Part shown: one piece after another, positions 45,224 through 54,558 of the stretch
How the letters are laid out: each line of letters begins with the position of its first letter
How positions within the stretch are numbered: position 1 is the stretch's first letter
DNA from: PLOWO2-12-38-17 sp963709355
GTDB taxonomy: Bacteria > Planctomycetota > Brocadiia > Brocadiales > Brocadiaceae
Assembly: GCA_963709355.1 (NCBI GenBank)
Contig: CAVPVY010000005.1
Coordinates: 2,170,001-2,234,000 of the forward strand
Length of the DNA stretch: 64,000 bases
Direction of reading: 5' to 3'
Position numbers and translations under genes: made by a program
The notes under the pieces: model-generated
What the model was told of the DNA's origin: nothing
Databases searched by the model: none
Seen by the model: only the letters and a program-made list of their open reading frames with translations

Positions 45224-45321
45224 GATATCTTAAACCTCCTCCTTTCTCATAATCCATACGCCACAATCGTCCTTTGATTGTGTTATACAATAAAAAAGTC
45301 TCAAGCATCAACTCCTGCATA

Positions 45322-45335
45322 CCACCCCCTTTCTA
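45322..45335 (-). promoter_or_regulatory. G-rich upstream motif of the hydrazine dehydrogenase gene
   Basis: On the minus strand TAGAAAGGGGGTGG ends 99 bases before the start codon. Matching motifs lie at 49453-49466 and 54559-54572. An AT-rich AATAAT lies directly before it, so it may mark the transcript start. Between motif and gene there is a 7-base dyad CACAATC/GATTGTG (45262-45282). Confidence 0.45.
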
Positions 45336-45494
45336 CATTATTTGGTTTTACATAATTTAAAATACTTTAAATGTTACCTCTCGCAATTTTTTAGAAAAAA
45401 TATTATACTTAATTTAATATCTAAGTCAATATAAAAAAGACTATTATTTTAAGACGGTAAACTAACATAAACCTGTATTAGAACTTATACAAAT

Positions 45495-46298
45495 TCAACC
45501 TTTTGCTCCAGTAATTAATTTCCCAACAAGTTCACCAACATGCTTAATTAATTCTTCAGTAGATTCACCTGAGTACTTTTCAATTTCATTGATAATCGCA
45601 CTACCAACGATAACTCCATCAGCTACTTTTCCAATCATCCTTGCATGTTCAGGCGTAGAAACACCAAATCCGACTGCAATCGGAGTATTTGTAATACCTT
45701 TCAATTTATTTATATTTTGCATAACGTCATCCGGCAATTTATCTCTTATACCTGTTATACCTACCACCGAAATATAATACAAAAAACCCTGTGATTTCTC
45801 AGTAATTAAAGCCATACGCATGTCTGTAGTAGTAGGCGCAACAAAGAAGACTATTTTAAATTCTCTATTTTTTGCGAGCTCGAATACTTCGTTATTCTCT
45901 TCAACAGGAAGGTCTGGAATTGTTAATCCATCCAATCCAGCTTTTATTGCCTTCTCAATAAAATTCATACAACCCATCTTATAAACTGTGCTGTAAGACA
46001 CCATTGAAACAATGGGGATCTCAGACTCCTTACGTAATTCTGAAACCATATCAAGGATTTGAGCAACTTTTACACCCTTAACCAAGGCCCTATAATATGA
46101 GGCTTGAATAGTAGGTCCATCTGCAATTGGATCAGAAAAAGGGATGCCGAGTTCTATTATATCGGCGCCCCTTTTTTCAAACTCCGGAATTAATGCTTTT
46201 GTAGTCTTTAAGTCAGGGTCCCCAGCAGTGAGAAATGGTATAAAGGCAGGCTTTCTTTTACTTTTTAATTCGTAAAATTTCTTGTCAATTCTGTTCAT
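45495..46298 (-). CDS. trpA: Tryptophan synthase alpha chain
   Basis: The 267-residue protein has the TrpA pattern: FIPFLTAGDPDLKTT, DIIELGIPFSDPIADGPTIQ (with the catalytic Glu and Asp) and GVSTPEHARMIGKVADGVIVGSAI. It cleaves indole-3-glycerol phosphate. It is 53 bases downstream of trpB and surely in the same transcript. The pair sits between hydrazine dehydrogenase and an HAO-like gene with no other trp genes nearby. Confidence 0.96.
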   Translation of the reverse strand: MNRIDKKFYELKSKRKPAFIPFLTAGDPDLKTTKALIPEFEKRGADIIELGIPFSDPIADGPTIQASYYRALVKGVKVAQILDMVSELRKESEIPIVSMVSYSTVYKMGCMNFIEKAIKAGLDGLTIPDLPVEENNEVFELAKNREFKIVFFVAPTTTDMRMALITEKSQGFLYYISVVGITGIRDKLPDDVMQNINKLKGITNTPIAVGFGVSTPEHARMIGKVADGVIVGSAIINEIEKYSGESTEELIKHVGELVGKLITGAKG

Positions 46299-46351
46299 TA
46301 AAATTATTTACTTAAAATACGCAGAACTCATTACCCAAGATAGATTTTAAC

Positions 46352-47596
46352 TTAAAACTTATAACCAAGTTTTTTTGCAACCTCAAACGAGTCTTTATCA
46401 CCACTGCCAGACAAACAAATCACAATTATTTTTTCTTTACTTAACGTTGGAGCAAATTTCATTGTATATGCGATAGCATGGGCTGCCTCCAGCGCAGGTA
46501 TGATACCCTCCAGTCGTGCACATTCTTGGAAAGCATTTACAGCCTCATCATCCGTTATAGAAAAATATTGCGCCCTTCCAATATCTTTCAGGTAGCTATG
46601 CTCAGGTCCTACTCCGGGGTAATCCAATCCTGCCGATATTGAATGAACAGGCAATGTCTGTCCATCATCATCCTGTAATACATAGCTTGCACTGCCATGT
46701 AAAATGCCAACCTTCCCACTTGTGAGCGTAGAGGCATGTTGACCAATTTCAGGTCCTATACCTCCTGCTTCAACACCAATCATCTTAACTTCTTTATCCC
46801 CAATAAAAGGATGGAATAAACCCATCGAGTTACTTCCACCGCCTACACAAGCAATTAAATAATCCGGCAATCTATTTTCTTTCTCAAGTATTTGCTTTTT
46901 AACTTCTTTGCCTATTATCGTCTGGAAATCTCTCACCATCACGGGGTAAGGATGAGGACCAACAATAGAACCTAAAATATAGTGAGTATGTCTTACGGAT
47001 GCCATCCAGTCTCTGAATGCCTCATTTGTTGCATCTTTCAATGTTTTCGATCCGCTTGTTACAGGTATAACTTTTGTACCAAGCAACTTCATCCTGAAGA
47101 CATTCAGTGACTGACGCCGCATGTCTTCTTCTCCCATATATACATTACATTCTATACCAAACATGGCAGCCGCGGTTGCAGTAGCCACACCATGCTGACC
47201 AGCCCCTGTCTCAGCAATAATCCGCTTTTTACCCATTCTAATAGCAAGTAATATCTGCCCTATAGTATTATTTATTTTATGGGCACCTGTATGATTTAAA
47301 TCTTCCCTCTTTAAATATATTTTTGCACCATTCAGCTTTTTGGTCAAACGTTCTGCATAATATAACGTGGATGGGCGCCCAACATATTCTCTCAAGTAAT
47401 ACTCTAGTTCAGCAATAAAATTTGGATCATTTTTGGCCTCTAAGTATGCCTTTTCCAGTTGATCCAATGCGGGCATTATAGTTTCTGGTACGAACTTTCC
47501 ACCAAATCGTCCAAAATGTCCAGTTTTATCGGGCAAACTTGTTACTTCTACATTACCCTCTTCAGATAAACTAGACTTTAAAACCGTTGTTCCCAT
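46352..47596 (-). CDS. trpB: Tryptophan synthase beta chain
   Basis: About 414 residues from the ATG at 47596, preceded by GAGGTGG at good distance; a GTG at 47611 overlaps that ribosome site and is unlikely. TrpB1-type motifs: GRFGGKFVPETIMPAL, the PLP Lys in NHTGAHKINNTIG, AETGAGQHGVATA, GGGSNSMGLF and the C-terminal LSGSGDKD. It condenses indole with serine. A double hairpin (47648-47718) separates it from the HAO-like gene upstream. Confidence 0.96.
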   Translation of the reverse strand: MGTTVLKSSLSEEGNVEVTSLPDKTGHFGRFGGKFVPETIMPALDQLEKAYLEAKNDPNFIAELEYYLREYVGRPSTLYYAERLTKKLNGAKIYLKREDLNHTGAHKINNTIGQILLAIRMGKKRIIAETGAGQHGVATATAAAMFGIECNVYMGEEDMRRQSLNVFRMKLLGTKVIPVTSGSKTLKDATNEAFRDWMASVRHTHYILGSIVGPHPYPVMVRDFQTIIGKEVKKQILEKENRLPDYLIACVGGGSNSMGLFHPFIGDKEVKMIGVEAGGIGPEIGQHASTLTSGKVGILHGSASYVLQDDDGQTLPVHSISAGLDYPGVGPEHSYLKDIGRAQYFSITDDEAVNAFQECARLEGIIPALEAAHAIAYTMKFAPTLSKEKIIVICLSGSGDKDSFEVAKKLGYKF

Positions 47597-47647
47597 AAAA
47601 ATCCACCTCACTAAACTTGAGAGAAAATATATTTATAAACACAATGA

Positions 47648-47718
47648 GGGTAGCAAAATACCTGCTACCCCCATCGTTTAACATTCAAGATATCTGGTTA
47701 TTTTTAACCAGATATCTT
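47648..47718 (-). terminator. Tandem hairpins after the HAO-like gene
   Basis: AAGATATCTGGTTA pairs with TAACCAGATATCTT (47687-47718, 14 bases) directly after the stop at 47724. A second hairpin GGGTAGCA/TGCTACCC (47648-47670) follows, then U-rich text on the minus strand. Together they probably terminate or attenuate transcription before trpB. Confidence 0.65.
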
Positions 47719-47723
47719 ACAGA

Positions 47724-49337
47724 TTAATGATGTATTTCAACACCAGCATCTGCATTAGCACGGTGAGGAATATCAGTCCTCTTGAACCATTCAACATCTA
47801 CGTCACCTGGTTTTCTGATCCAACCTGGGAGCAGATCTGAATATTCTCCATGTAGCCAGAATGCCTCCGACTTGTGCTCTAAGCCAATCTTCTTCTCAAT
47901 AGCTGCAAACCTTCTCAACTTAGCGGCCTCTGTCTTGATTTCTATCAACTTTCTATCTGTTTCGAAAGCGCCACCGTTTCCATACGTTGCATTATACATA
48001 GACATATGTGCCAACGCCTTATAGGTGTTACCAATCAGATAGCAAATCATTTCAAGACCCAGACGTTCAAGGTTTGAAGTAGCATAGAACCTTGGATCAC
48101 CGCCTGGTAACAAGCTAAATGTGTAATGACCATACCAGTCTGGAGGTGAACCCTCTGGCATTGGATCAACAACACCATCCAAGAAGCAACCAACGATAAT
48201 GGCAGCAGCCTCTCTCCATTTCGTGAAGCTCAACCTGATACCATCATCCATCTCTTTTAACTTATCAGCAGCAAACCTTGGAGAATGACAATCCTGACAC
48301 TTCTTTATCCATGCATCTCTCTTTGCCTTGTGCTTTGGAGCTCCACGATCGACTTGGAACATACCCATATCACTATAGATTGTTCCATATTGCTGCGGGT
48401 TATGATTCCCGTCCTGCATATGACAATATGCACACGTTGGAACCCTGTAGTTTCCTTTCTTAGAAGGCTTGCTCCAGTCCATAGTAGCAGATTCGGCTTC
48501 ATACAGACAACCATGAATAGAGGTGTTGTACATTGCCCATTCATCGTGATCTATACCCATATGGCAGAATCTGCAAGCGGTTGGCTTCCTTGCCTCAGCA
48601 GGACTAAATACGTGTCTTGTATGACAACCATCGCACCTGTTTTCCGCAATAGCATGACATTCTGCACAACCAGCAACTTCTTCAGCCGGCTTTCCTACAT
48701 GCCATGAGAACTCCAACACGTTTACCGTAAATGCATGGGTGTGCGAACCTAAACCACCAGACCTATGTTCTGCAGTCTCTTTTGGATGACACTCGCCACA
48801 ATTCTTATATGTTGGCATAAAAAGCTTCTGGTGGTCGTTGCCATGGCATACATCGCAACCAACTACACCCTCAATTGCTTTACCATCTTTTCCTTTTACA
48901 CCGATACCTCTTCTTAATTCCAAGTTTCCATGTGCGCTCTTCTTCCAATCCTTAACTATAGTAGGAGTCTGAACTGTGTGACAGAGAACGCATTCTTCAG
49001 TCTTAAACATACCTTCAGTCTGACTGCCAGGTGTCCAGTAATGCTCCGGATCATACCAGCGAATCGAAGGCAAGAATTTCAGGAATGATTTATATGGACC
49101 CCTTCCTTCAACATACTCAGGTTGAGTATATTTTGCAGTTAGCCCAAAGACATACAATGTACCATCATTATCAGGACCTACCGCCTGGCCAAAGACCTGT
49201 GACGCTACATCCTGAAATGTAGGACCCTCAGCCTTTACTATACCACTTCCCATAGTACATGTCAGCAGCGTAACCCCAGCTATAGCAATCGTCGCTCCTG
49301 CCATTCTGGCAAATGGTCTCTTTAAAATCTCAAGCAT
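47724..49337 (-). CDS. Octaheme hydroxylamine oxidoreductase-like protein
   Basis: The 537-residue exported protein has a signal peptide (to about residue 35, GIVKA) and eight CXXCH motifs in HAO order: CVLCH, CDVCH, CGECH, CAECH, CDGCH, CRFCH, CAYCH, CQDCH. The fourth is the usual active-site heme. A tyrosine in MYNATYGNGG aligns with the cross-linking residue of oxidative HAO enzymes, which favours oxidation (hydroxylamine to NO or similar) over nitrite reduction. This is inference. It lies just downstream of hydrazine synthase but behind the hzs terminator, with its own ribosome site AAAGGAGA, a G-rich upstream motif and a perfect FNR-type box. Confidence 0.92.
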   Translation of the reverse strand: MLEILKRPFARMAGATIAIAGVTLLTCTMGSGIVKAEGPTFQDVASQVFGQAVGPDNDGTLYVFGLTAKYTQPEYVEGRGPYKSFLKFLPSIRWYDPEHYWTPGSQTEGMFKTEECVLCHTVQTPTIVKDWKKSAHGNLELRRGIGVKGKDGKAIEGVVGCDVCHGNDHQKLFMPTYKNCGECHPKETAEHRSGGLGSHTHAFTVNVLEFSWHVGKPAEEVAGCAECHAIAENRCDGCHTRHVFSPAEARKPTACRFCHMGIDHDEWAMYNTSIHGCLYEAESATMDWSKPSKKGNYRVPTCAYCHMQDGNHNPQQYGTIYSDMGMFQVDRGAPKHKAKRDAWIKKCQDCHSPRFAADKLKEMDDGIRLSFTKWREAAAIIVGCFLDGVVDPMPEGSPPDWYGHYTFSLLPGGDPRFYATSNLERLGLEMICYLIGNTYKALAHMSMYNATYGNGGAFETDRKLIEIKTEAAKLRRFAAIEKKIGLEHKSEAFWLHGEYSDLLPGWIRKPGDVDVEWFKRTDIPHRANADAGVEIHH

Positions 49338-49390
49338 TACGTCTTCTCCTTTCTTTGTTTCTTAACACGTTCTAAACTATATTCATTACC

Positions 49391-49406
49391 TTTGATAATT
49401 ATCAAA
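49391..49406. promoter_or_regulatory. Perfect CRP/FNR-type box upstream of the HAO-like gene
   Basis: TTTGATAATTATCAAA is a perfect 16-base palindrome and contains TTGAT-N4-ATCAA, the exact FNR/DNR-type consensus. It lies about 54-69 bases before the start codon. If the G-rich motif at 49453 marks the transcript start, the box sits downstream of it and would repress; otherwise it could activate. Confidence 0.65.
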
Positions 49407-49452
49407 TCAACGGTAACAGTAGATACAATAAAAATTTCTGGCTTTCCCAAAA

Positions 49453-49466
49453 CCACCCCCCTTCCC
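49453..49466 (-). promoter_or_regulatory. G-rich upstream motif of the HAO-like gene
   Basis: On the minus strand GGGAAGGGGGGTGG lies 116 bases before the start codon, preceded by the AT-rich TATATAAATAG. It matches the motifs upstream of hzsB and the hydrazine dehydrogenase gene. Confidence 0.45.
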
Positions 49467-49637
49467 CCTATTTATATACTTTACAATAGATAAAAATTCA
49501 GTTTAACCTGAAGACAATAAAAGTTTCCTAATTATACATTTATGATAAATCTTGTCAAGCACATTTTTATTAAAGTAAACACAACATTACTCCTAATTAA
49601 TATTTGTTTAAGACTTTACTCTAAATATTGTAAAAAC

Positions 49638-49679
49638 AAAGAGCTGGGTTACTGAAATATACTACTAACCCAGCTCTTT
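49638..49679 (-). terminator. Terminator of the hydrazine synthase operon
   Basis: AAAGAGCTGGGTTA pairs perfectly with TAACCCAGCTCTTT (14 bases) around a 14-base loop. On the minus strand TTTGTTTTTA follows. It lies 80 bases after the hzsA stop. Confidence 0.85.
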
Positions 49680-49759
49680 AGTTTATTTTACTATTCCCCG
49701 TATTCCCGAGGATTAGTTGTTGTTATGAGGAGTAATCTTCTCAGATTGTCCTGCAGGAT

Positions 49760-52189
49760 TTATTTAGCATGATAACCTGGATAGAAATCCGGTCCCTGGA
49801 TGTTATCCCACTGTGCCCCAATATCCATCCACTCTACAAATAAATACCTCTCATCCTGCGTCAGGAATTTATCATGCATCACCCTTCCCTCTACCGGGAA
49901 CACATTATCCCTGGGCGCAAACTGACTCAACGTCTCCTCGTACAGCCTCCAAGTCAGCAAACTGTTGATGGCTGCTGATGGATTGATATACCTACCACCG
50001 AGATTGGTGTCTTTACCCCTCTGTACCTCCAGTAAACTGTTGTATGCACGGCTAAATGCCGCTACTCCGTCCACACCCACTAACTCCGAACCACCACTGA
50101 GGTCTGGAGGCGTGTTCGCATCGTGGCACTTCGCACACTTCGCATCTATTATAGGCTGTAAATCCCTGCGAAAATCCACCGTCCTCCTCTTCTCATCCGT
50201 TAAACCCTCCACAGGCTGTGACGTCGTTCCTGATGGGCCTCCATAGTACACATCCGATGGCACCACCACATCATCACCATGCTTTACACCCGCATAAAAT
50301 CCTTGCTTGTCAAACTTCAGGTATGCAAAGGTAAATGGTGAATCATAATGGCTACGATCATCATACCACCAATTATACAATGCCTTCGTGTGCTGGTTCT
50401 GGAACGCCCTTCCCCTGTATGAACCATCATGACACCCGCTGCATATCCTTCCATGATACGGCCTCACGTACGCCCATGCTAACGCCGTCTGCACCGCCAT
50501 ACCCCTCTCGTCCAGGTTCTGGAAATAGTATGGCATATCCGCTGGATGCGAGGTTACAGCTGAACCATCGTCCTCTACATACTGATATCCAATGATCCTC
50601 CTCTGCTGGAATGATGTACCTGAGTTGCTGTCCGACCTGGCTCCACCAATCAAATGCTTTCCTGCACCAACCTTGAACCTGCTTTGATCAGGCTCAATGC
50701 ACGGTAGTCCCTCAATAAACCTCATTGCCTTCACATCACCCTGCTTCGTATCCTTCGCCCTCTGCGCAGGATATGGACCTACCGGTAAATCCGTTAACGT
50801 CGTATCAAAACATATCCATGTAGCCCATGAATGTGGATATCCCTCCACCTTCACCTGGTCAAATGGCTGATACGTCACCGTCGTTACACCAAAGTTATGT
50901 CCAGCCGTAAATGTGTTTATCCACCTCGGCTTGTACTTTACGTACACCGGCGCTGGCTGATGATCATTCCACTCCGCATCATTGTACACTAACTCCCCTG
51001 CCCTGCCACTCTTGAAGTCAAACCAGTAGATACCAAAATCTCCCCTCTCAGCATAGGATACCAACATCCTGTCATCCGGCAGTGGATATGGACTCCTGTA
51101 CAATCCACCTTCGTCCTTGCTCAACCTCTCATAGGTCTTATTGTATGGCGCATCCCAGCTCACTGCTACCAACTGACCTACCCCCCAGTTCATATACGGT
51201 GACTCTATATATACTAACTTCCTGTCACCAAACGTAATCTTTGACTGCGACCTGCCACTAGCCCCGCCTATCTCACCGTCACAGTTTCCATATATCGGTC
51301 TTGGATATGCACCATCCCAGTTATCTACACACAACATCACCCTTCCCTCTCCACCTGCCCTGCTGCCATTTGCCTGTACACTTGAAAACAAAATGTTTCC
51401 GTCAGGCGTCAATGCAGGATCAAAGTTAGAACTGATATTGTACGTGATCTGGTCTATAACAGTGTTCAGGCTTGGAAATTCAATACCTGACAATACGTGC
51501 CCGGTAATCCTCTCCGTCACCTTCCCACCCTGCGTATCTAACCTGAATAAATTGTATGCATATGGATTGTGGAACTCGTCCATCACACCATCTGGCGATG
51601 CCGCTATAATTAAGAATCCTGTCTTTTCTACAGTTCCCCTCTCCTTCCAGTCTCCTTCAAAATACCTGTCACGCCATATGATACGACCCTTGCCTTCCTC
51701 TATACTACCAGCAGCATAATATACCGGTGACCTGCATGTACCATTGTAATCCGTCATCTGCCTTACTCCGCTACCGTCTACGTTCATCTCCCATATCTGG
51801 CAGCCGCCTCCCTTCTTGTGTACCCCAGCAAACGCAAACTTCTTCCCATCCCAGTAGGTGCATGGATCAAATGCCGTCGCAAAATCATTCGTCAATACCT
51901 TCAATTCCTTCGTCTTTAAATTATACGACACTACCCTGCTTCCCTCTGGTATGTAATGCGGATAATTCTGATAAGGGTCCCCCTTGGCTGTCCTCGGTGA
52001 CTGCGTAAATAACACCACATCCACCGGACCCTGCACCTCTTTCGACATACCACAATAATCAGTCCACAAGGCCTTGCCCTGCTTCGACCCACCCGTCATT
52101 ACCTGTGAGCCCGAAGCAAAGACACTCCCGCAGACCAACGCACCAGCTACCAACGCCGATGCTATCCCTACTCCTATTTTCTTACTCAT
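49760..52189 (-). CDS. hzsA: Hydrazine synthase alpha subunit (catalytic diheme subunit)
   Basis: HZS joins NO and ammonium to hydrazine via hydroxylamine. The start at 52189 (MSKKIGVGIA, signal peptide to about residue 26) is chosen over 52210. With it the heme motif CSGCH falls at 583-587 and a Tyr at 591. These are the numbers I recall from the Kuenenia structure, where Tyr591 ligates the active-site heme and His587 a zinc. The second motif CAKCH is at 685-689 and His772 is its likely distal ligand. The N-terminal two thirds form beta-propeller-like repeats (PDGNILFSS and similar blocks). It is the last gene of hzsBCA, 58 bases after hzsC, followed by a strong terminator. Confidence 0.97.
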   Translation of the reverse strand: MSKKIGVGIASALVAGALVCGSVFASGSQVMTGGSKQGKALWTDYCGMSKEVQGPVDVVLFTQSPRTAKGDPYQNYPHYIPEGSRVVSYNLKTKELKVLTNDFATAFDPCTYWDGKKFAFAGVHKKGGGCQIWEMNVDGSGVRQMTDYNGTCRSPVYYAAGSIEEGKGRIIWRDRYFEGDWKERGTVEKTGFLIIAASPDGVMDEFHNPYAYNLFRLDTQGGKVTERITGHVLSGIEFPSLNTVIDQITYNISSNFDPALTPDGNILFSSVQANGSRAGGEGRVMLCVDNWDGAYPRPIYGNCDGEIGGASGRSQSKITFGDRKLVYIESPYMNWGVGQLVAVSWDAPYNKTYERLSKDEGGLYRSPYPLPDDRMLVSYAERGDFGIYWFDFKSGRAGELVYNDAEWNDHQPAPVYVKYKPRWINTFTAGHNFGVTTVTYQPFDQVKVEGYPHSWATWICFDTTLTDLPVGPYPAQRAKDTKQGDVKAMRFIEGLPCIEPDQSRFKVGAGKHLIGGARSDSNSGTSFQQRRIIGYQYVEDDGSAVTSHPADMPYYFQNLDERGMAVQTALAWAYVRPYHGRICSGCHDGSYRGRAFQNQHTKALYNWWYDDRSHYDSPFTFAYLKFDKQGFYAGVKHGDDVVVPSDVYYGGPSGTTSQPVEGLTDEKRRTVDFRRDLQPIIDAKCAKCHDANTPPDLSGGSELVGVDGVAAFSRAYNSLLEVQRGKDTNLGGRYINPSAAINSLLTWRLYEETLSQFAPRDNVFPVEGRVMHDKFLTQDERYLFVEWMDIGAQWDNIQGPDFYPGYHAK

Positions 52190-52247
52190 CTGTTGGCCTT
52201 CTCCTTTCAATATTACTTAAAATATCCAACGCTTCCACTCCAATACC

Positions 52248-53270
52248 TTATAACGCCTTCATGAACTCTACTAAGTCCTCTAACTCCTGCTGCGTCAAAT
52301 GCGACGTCCTGCCATGCATGTCCTTCTCCGTCACCGCATTGTTTATCGTGTCTAACAACGTCCTTGCACTTCCATCATGAAAATATGTGCCTGACGCATA
52401 AATGTCCCTCAATGTCGGCGTGTCAAATTCCTTCACAAGGTCCAATCCAATTATAGGCGTGTCACTCTCCTCACCATATGGATCCTCTCCTGCCTCCAAC
52501 GCCTTCATGTTGAACACCTTTCCAGGCGTTGACCTGAATCCCTTTACTCCTACACGGCCCGTTCCCACGTCGTGTGTCTGTGCATCACTGTAAAGTGCCT
52601 TCGAATCCATCGGGTCTCCAGGATGACACTCTTCACATCCTACCTTCGGGTCATTAAATATCTTCTGACCCCTCTTCTGTGCCTCCGTCAATGAACCATC
52701 TGCATTCCTGAACGGACTTCCTGTAAACTCCAATGACCTGATGTAACAAATAAGTGACTCTAACCTCTCAGGTGAAAAGTTCTCGCTCCTGAACACAAAC
52801 CCAGGGTCTCTTCCGCATACCCTGTCCAGTGAGCTTGTTGCACCTACAATTTCATCAGGGTGACCAGTAAATCCCTCATGCCTGAATGGCGGTAAGTACC
52901 TTCCTCCACGAATGTACTTAACGTTCTTCCAGCTGCCCCAACCCTCATCTCCTAAGTCCCAAATCAATCCTGTCGTCTGCCCTCTCTCATAATGACAGCT
53001 TGCGCATGCGTACTCGCCCTGGAGTCCCCATGATGCATCGTTGAATATGAACTGACCATACCTCACCAATTCACTCTTGTATGGTGAGTGTTTTACACGG
53101 TAATGTACCTCCGGCACCGTCAATGGCTCGCCCCTTGGCAGCGGCTCCCACTCTGGTCCTGTCTGGATCGTCGCTACTACCTGCGGTGTGCCTGCCATCA
53201 ACTGACCAGTAGTTACCACCCCGGCTATACCTATGGCAGCAACTAAACCCAGTTTTACTATTCCATTCAT
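52248..53270 (-). CDS. hzsC: Hydrazine synthase gamma subunit (MauG/CcP-like diheme)
   Basis: The 340-residue exported protein has a signal peptide (to about residue 26) and two heme c motifs, CASCHYERGQ and CEECHPGD. The fold is that of diheme cytochrome c peroxidase/MauG: FNDASWGLQGEYACASCH, then FNDPKVGCEECH and FDTPTLRDIYASGTYFHDGSA. In HZS it is thought to form hydroxylamine from NO, which then reacts with ammonia in the alpha subunit. Gene spacing is 54 bases from hzsB and 58 to hzsA; a strong AAGGAGGG site precedes the ATG. Confidence 0.96.
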   Translation of the reverse strand: MNGIVKLGLVAAIGIAGVVTTGQLMAGTPQVVATIQTGPEWEPLPRGEPLTVPEVHYRVKHSPYKSELVRYGQFIFNDASWGLQGEYACASCHYERGQTTGLIWDLGDEGWGSWKNVKYIRGGRYLPPFRHEGFTGHPDEIVGATSSLDRVCGRDPGFVFRSENFSPERLESLICYIRSLEFTGSPFRNADGSLTEAQKRGQKIFNDPKVGCEECHPGDPMDSKALYSDAQTHDVGTGRVGVKGFRSTPGKVFNMKALEAGEDPYGEESDTPIIGLDLVKEFDTPTLRDIYASGTYFHDGSARTLLDTINNAVTEKDMHGRTSHLTQQELEDLVEFMKAL

Positions 53271-53324
53271 CTTATACTTCCCTCCTTAAAATTAAAATAC
53301 ATAAGTGACAAATACCTTCATATA

Positions 53325-54458
53325 CTAATCTACCGGCGTCCTTATTACTGATACGTTGTTTGAAAAATAGTTGGCTGCATAGCAAATCTTTCCATCTGGC
53401 GACAAACATACTGAGCTTGGCCCAAGTCCTACCGGTACCCTGGCTACCAGATAATCCCTTACCAGTCCAAGATCGTCCCTCAAATAATCAAGCTCTGCCT
53501 GTGAATTGCTGCGCACTATGTTCAACACCTTCTGCATATCCAGTATAGTCACGCGATGCATTCCCCTCACTCCTATGTACAAATACTTCCCCTTCGGATC
53601 CATCGCTAAACCATATGGATTACCATCATAGTTGTTGAGCTCATCCAATGGTAACCTCGCTACCTTACCACCAGGCTTGGTCTCTAACACCGCTATGTTG
53701 TTCGTAAATACCTCACCATTCTCTGCCTCGCACACCGGTAACCAGTTCTTGGGACTCTCATACGTCACCGCCACATACTGACCATCCGGCGTATACACCA
53801 CATCCCTCAGGTTCGAACTCTCCCTGATTACCCTCTTCTCGGTCACCTTTCCACTAACTAAATCTATAAAATTAACGCTCCTATTTATTGAACCCACCGT
53901 ATCATTGATCACCGCTATCGTATTTCCATCCGGCGATATGTCCAATGTCCTTGGACCGTAATCACTCGTGTATATAGACCTTGTCTTCTCCATCCTACCC
54001 GTGTCGATTACATCAATCGTGTTCCACATGTTACCTGAACATGCAACATATGCCGTCTTCCCATCCTTCGATATCTTTATCCCGCTTGGCCAGTCTCCTA
54101 CCTTGATCTCCTTGACTACCTGCTTCCGGGCTATATCTATCACCGATACGCTGTCACTCTCAGCATTGCATACATACAAAAACGCATTGTCCGGCGTGGG
54201 CGCTGCCGCCTCCGGCTGTACCCCTACCGCCACCTCACCTACCACCTTCTGCGTCTTGGCATCCACAAACGTCACACTATGACCTGACTGATTACAAATA
54301 TACAACGTCCCACCATCCGGAGACGTCGTTACAAAAAACGGCGATGGCATCTCCGTCTTCACATGGGTACCCTGGATAAATCCTGCACTCGCTACACCTC
54401 CTACCAGTAACGTTGCACCCAAGACCACCGCCCCTATCATTCCCTTTCCTCTTATCAA
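53325..54458 (-). CDS. hzsB: Hydrazine synthase beta subunit (seven-bladed beta-propeller)
   Basis: The 377-residue exported protein has no heme motif and is built of YVTN-type propeller repeats: VTTSPDGGTLYICNQSGHSV, DNAFLYVCNAESDSVSVID, DGKTAYVACSGN and ending LSPDGKICYAANYFSNNVSV. In HZS the beta subunit is the propeller that carries the alpha and gamma subunits. The start is a TTG at 54458, 7 bases after a perfect AAGGAGGT; an ATG at 54440 is the alternative. It is the first gene of the operon with a leader of about 100-190 bases. Confidence 0.95.
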   Translation of the reverse strand: MIRGKGMIGAVVLGATLLVGGVASAGFIQGTHVKTEMPSPFFVTTSPDGGTLYICNQSGHSVTFVDAKTQKVVGEVAVGVQPEAAAPTPDNAFLYVCNAESDSVSVIDIARKQVVKEIKVGDWPSGIKISKDGKTAYVACSGNMWNTIDVIDTGRMEKTRSIYTSDYGPRTLDISPDGNTIAVINDTVGSINRSVNFIDLVSGKVTEKRVIRESSNLRDVVYTPDGQYVAVTYESPKNWLPVCEAENGEVFTNNIAVLETKPGGKVARLPLDELNNYDGNPYGLAMDPKGKYLYIGVRGMHRVTILDMQKVLNIVRSNSQAELDYLRDDLGLVRDYLVARVPVGLGPSSVCLSPDGKICYAANYFSNNVSVIRTPVD

Positions 54459-54558
54459 TTTATTACCTCCTTAAACTAAAGCCTGAACATTAACTGAAAT
54501 TTTTCATGCTCACATAACGTATGCACAACTTAATTGACAATTACACTTCTCCCGGAAT

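Noticed and set aside
47724..49337. The HAO-like gene as a fourth gene of the hzs operon
   Set aside because: A 14-base-stem terminator (49638-49679), a 422-base gap and its own upstream motifs indicate a separate transcript.
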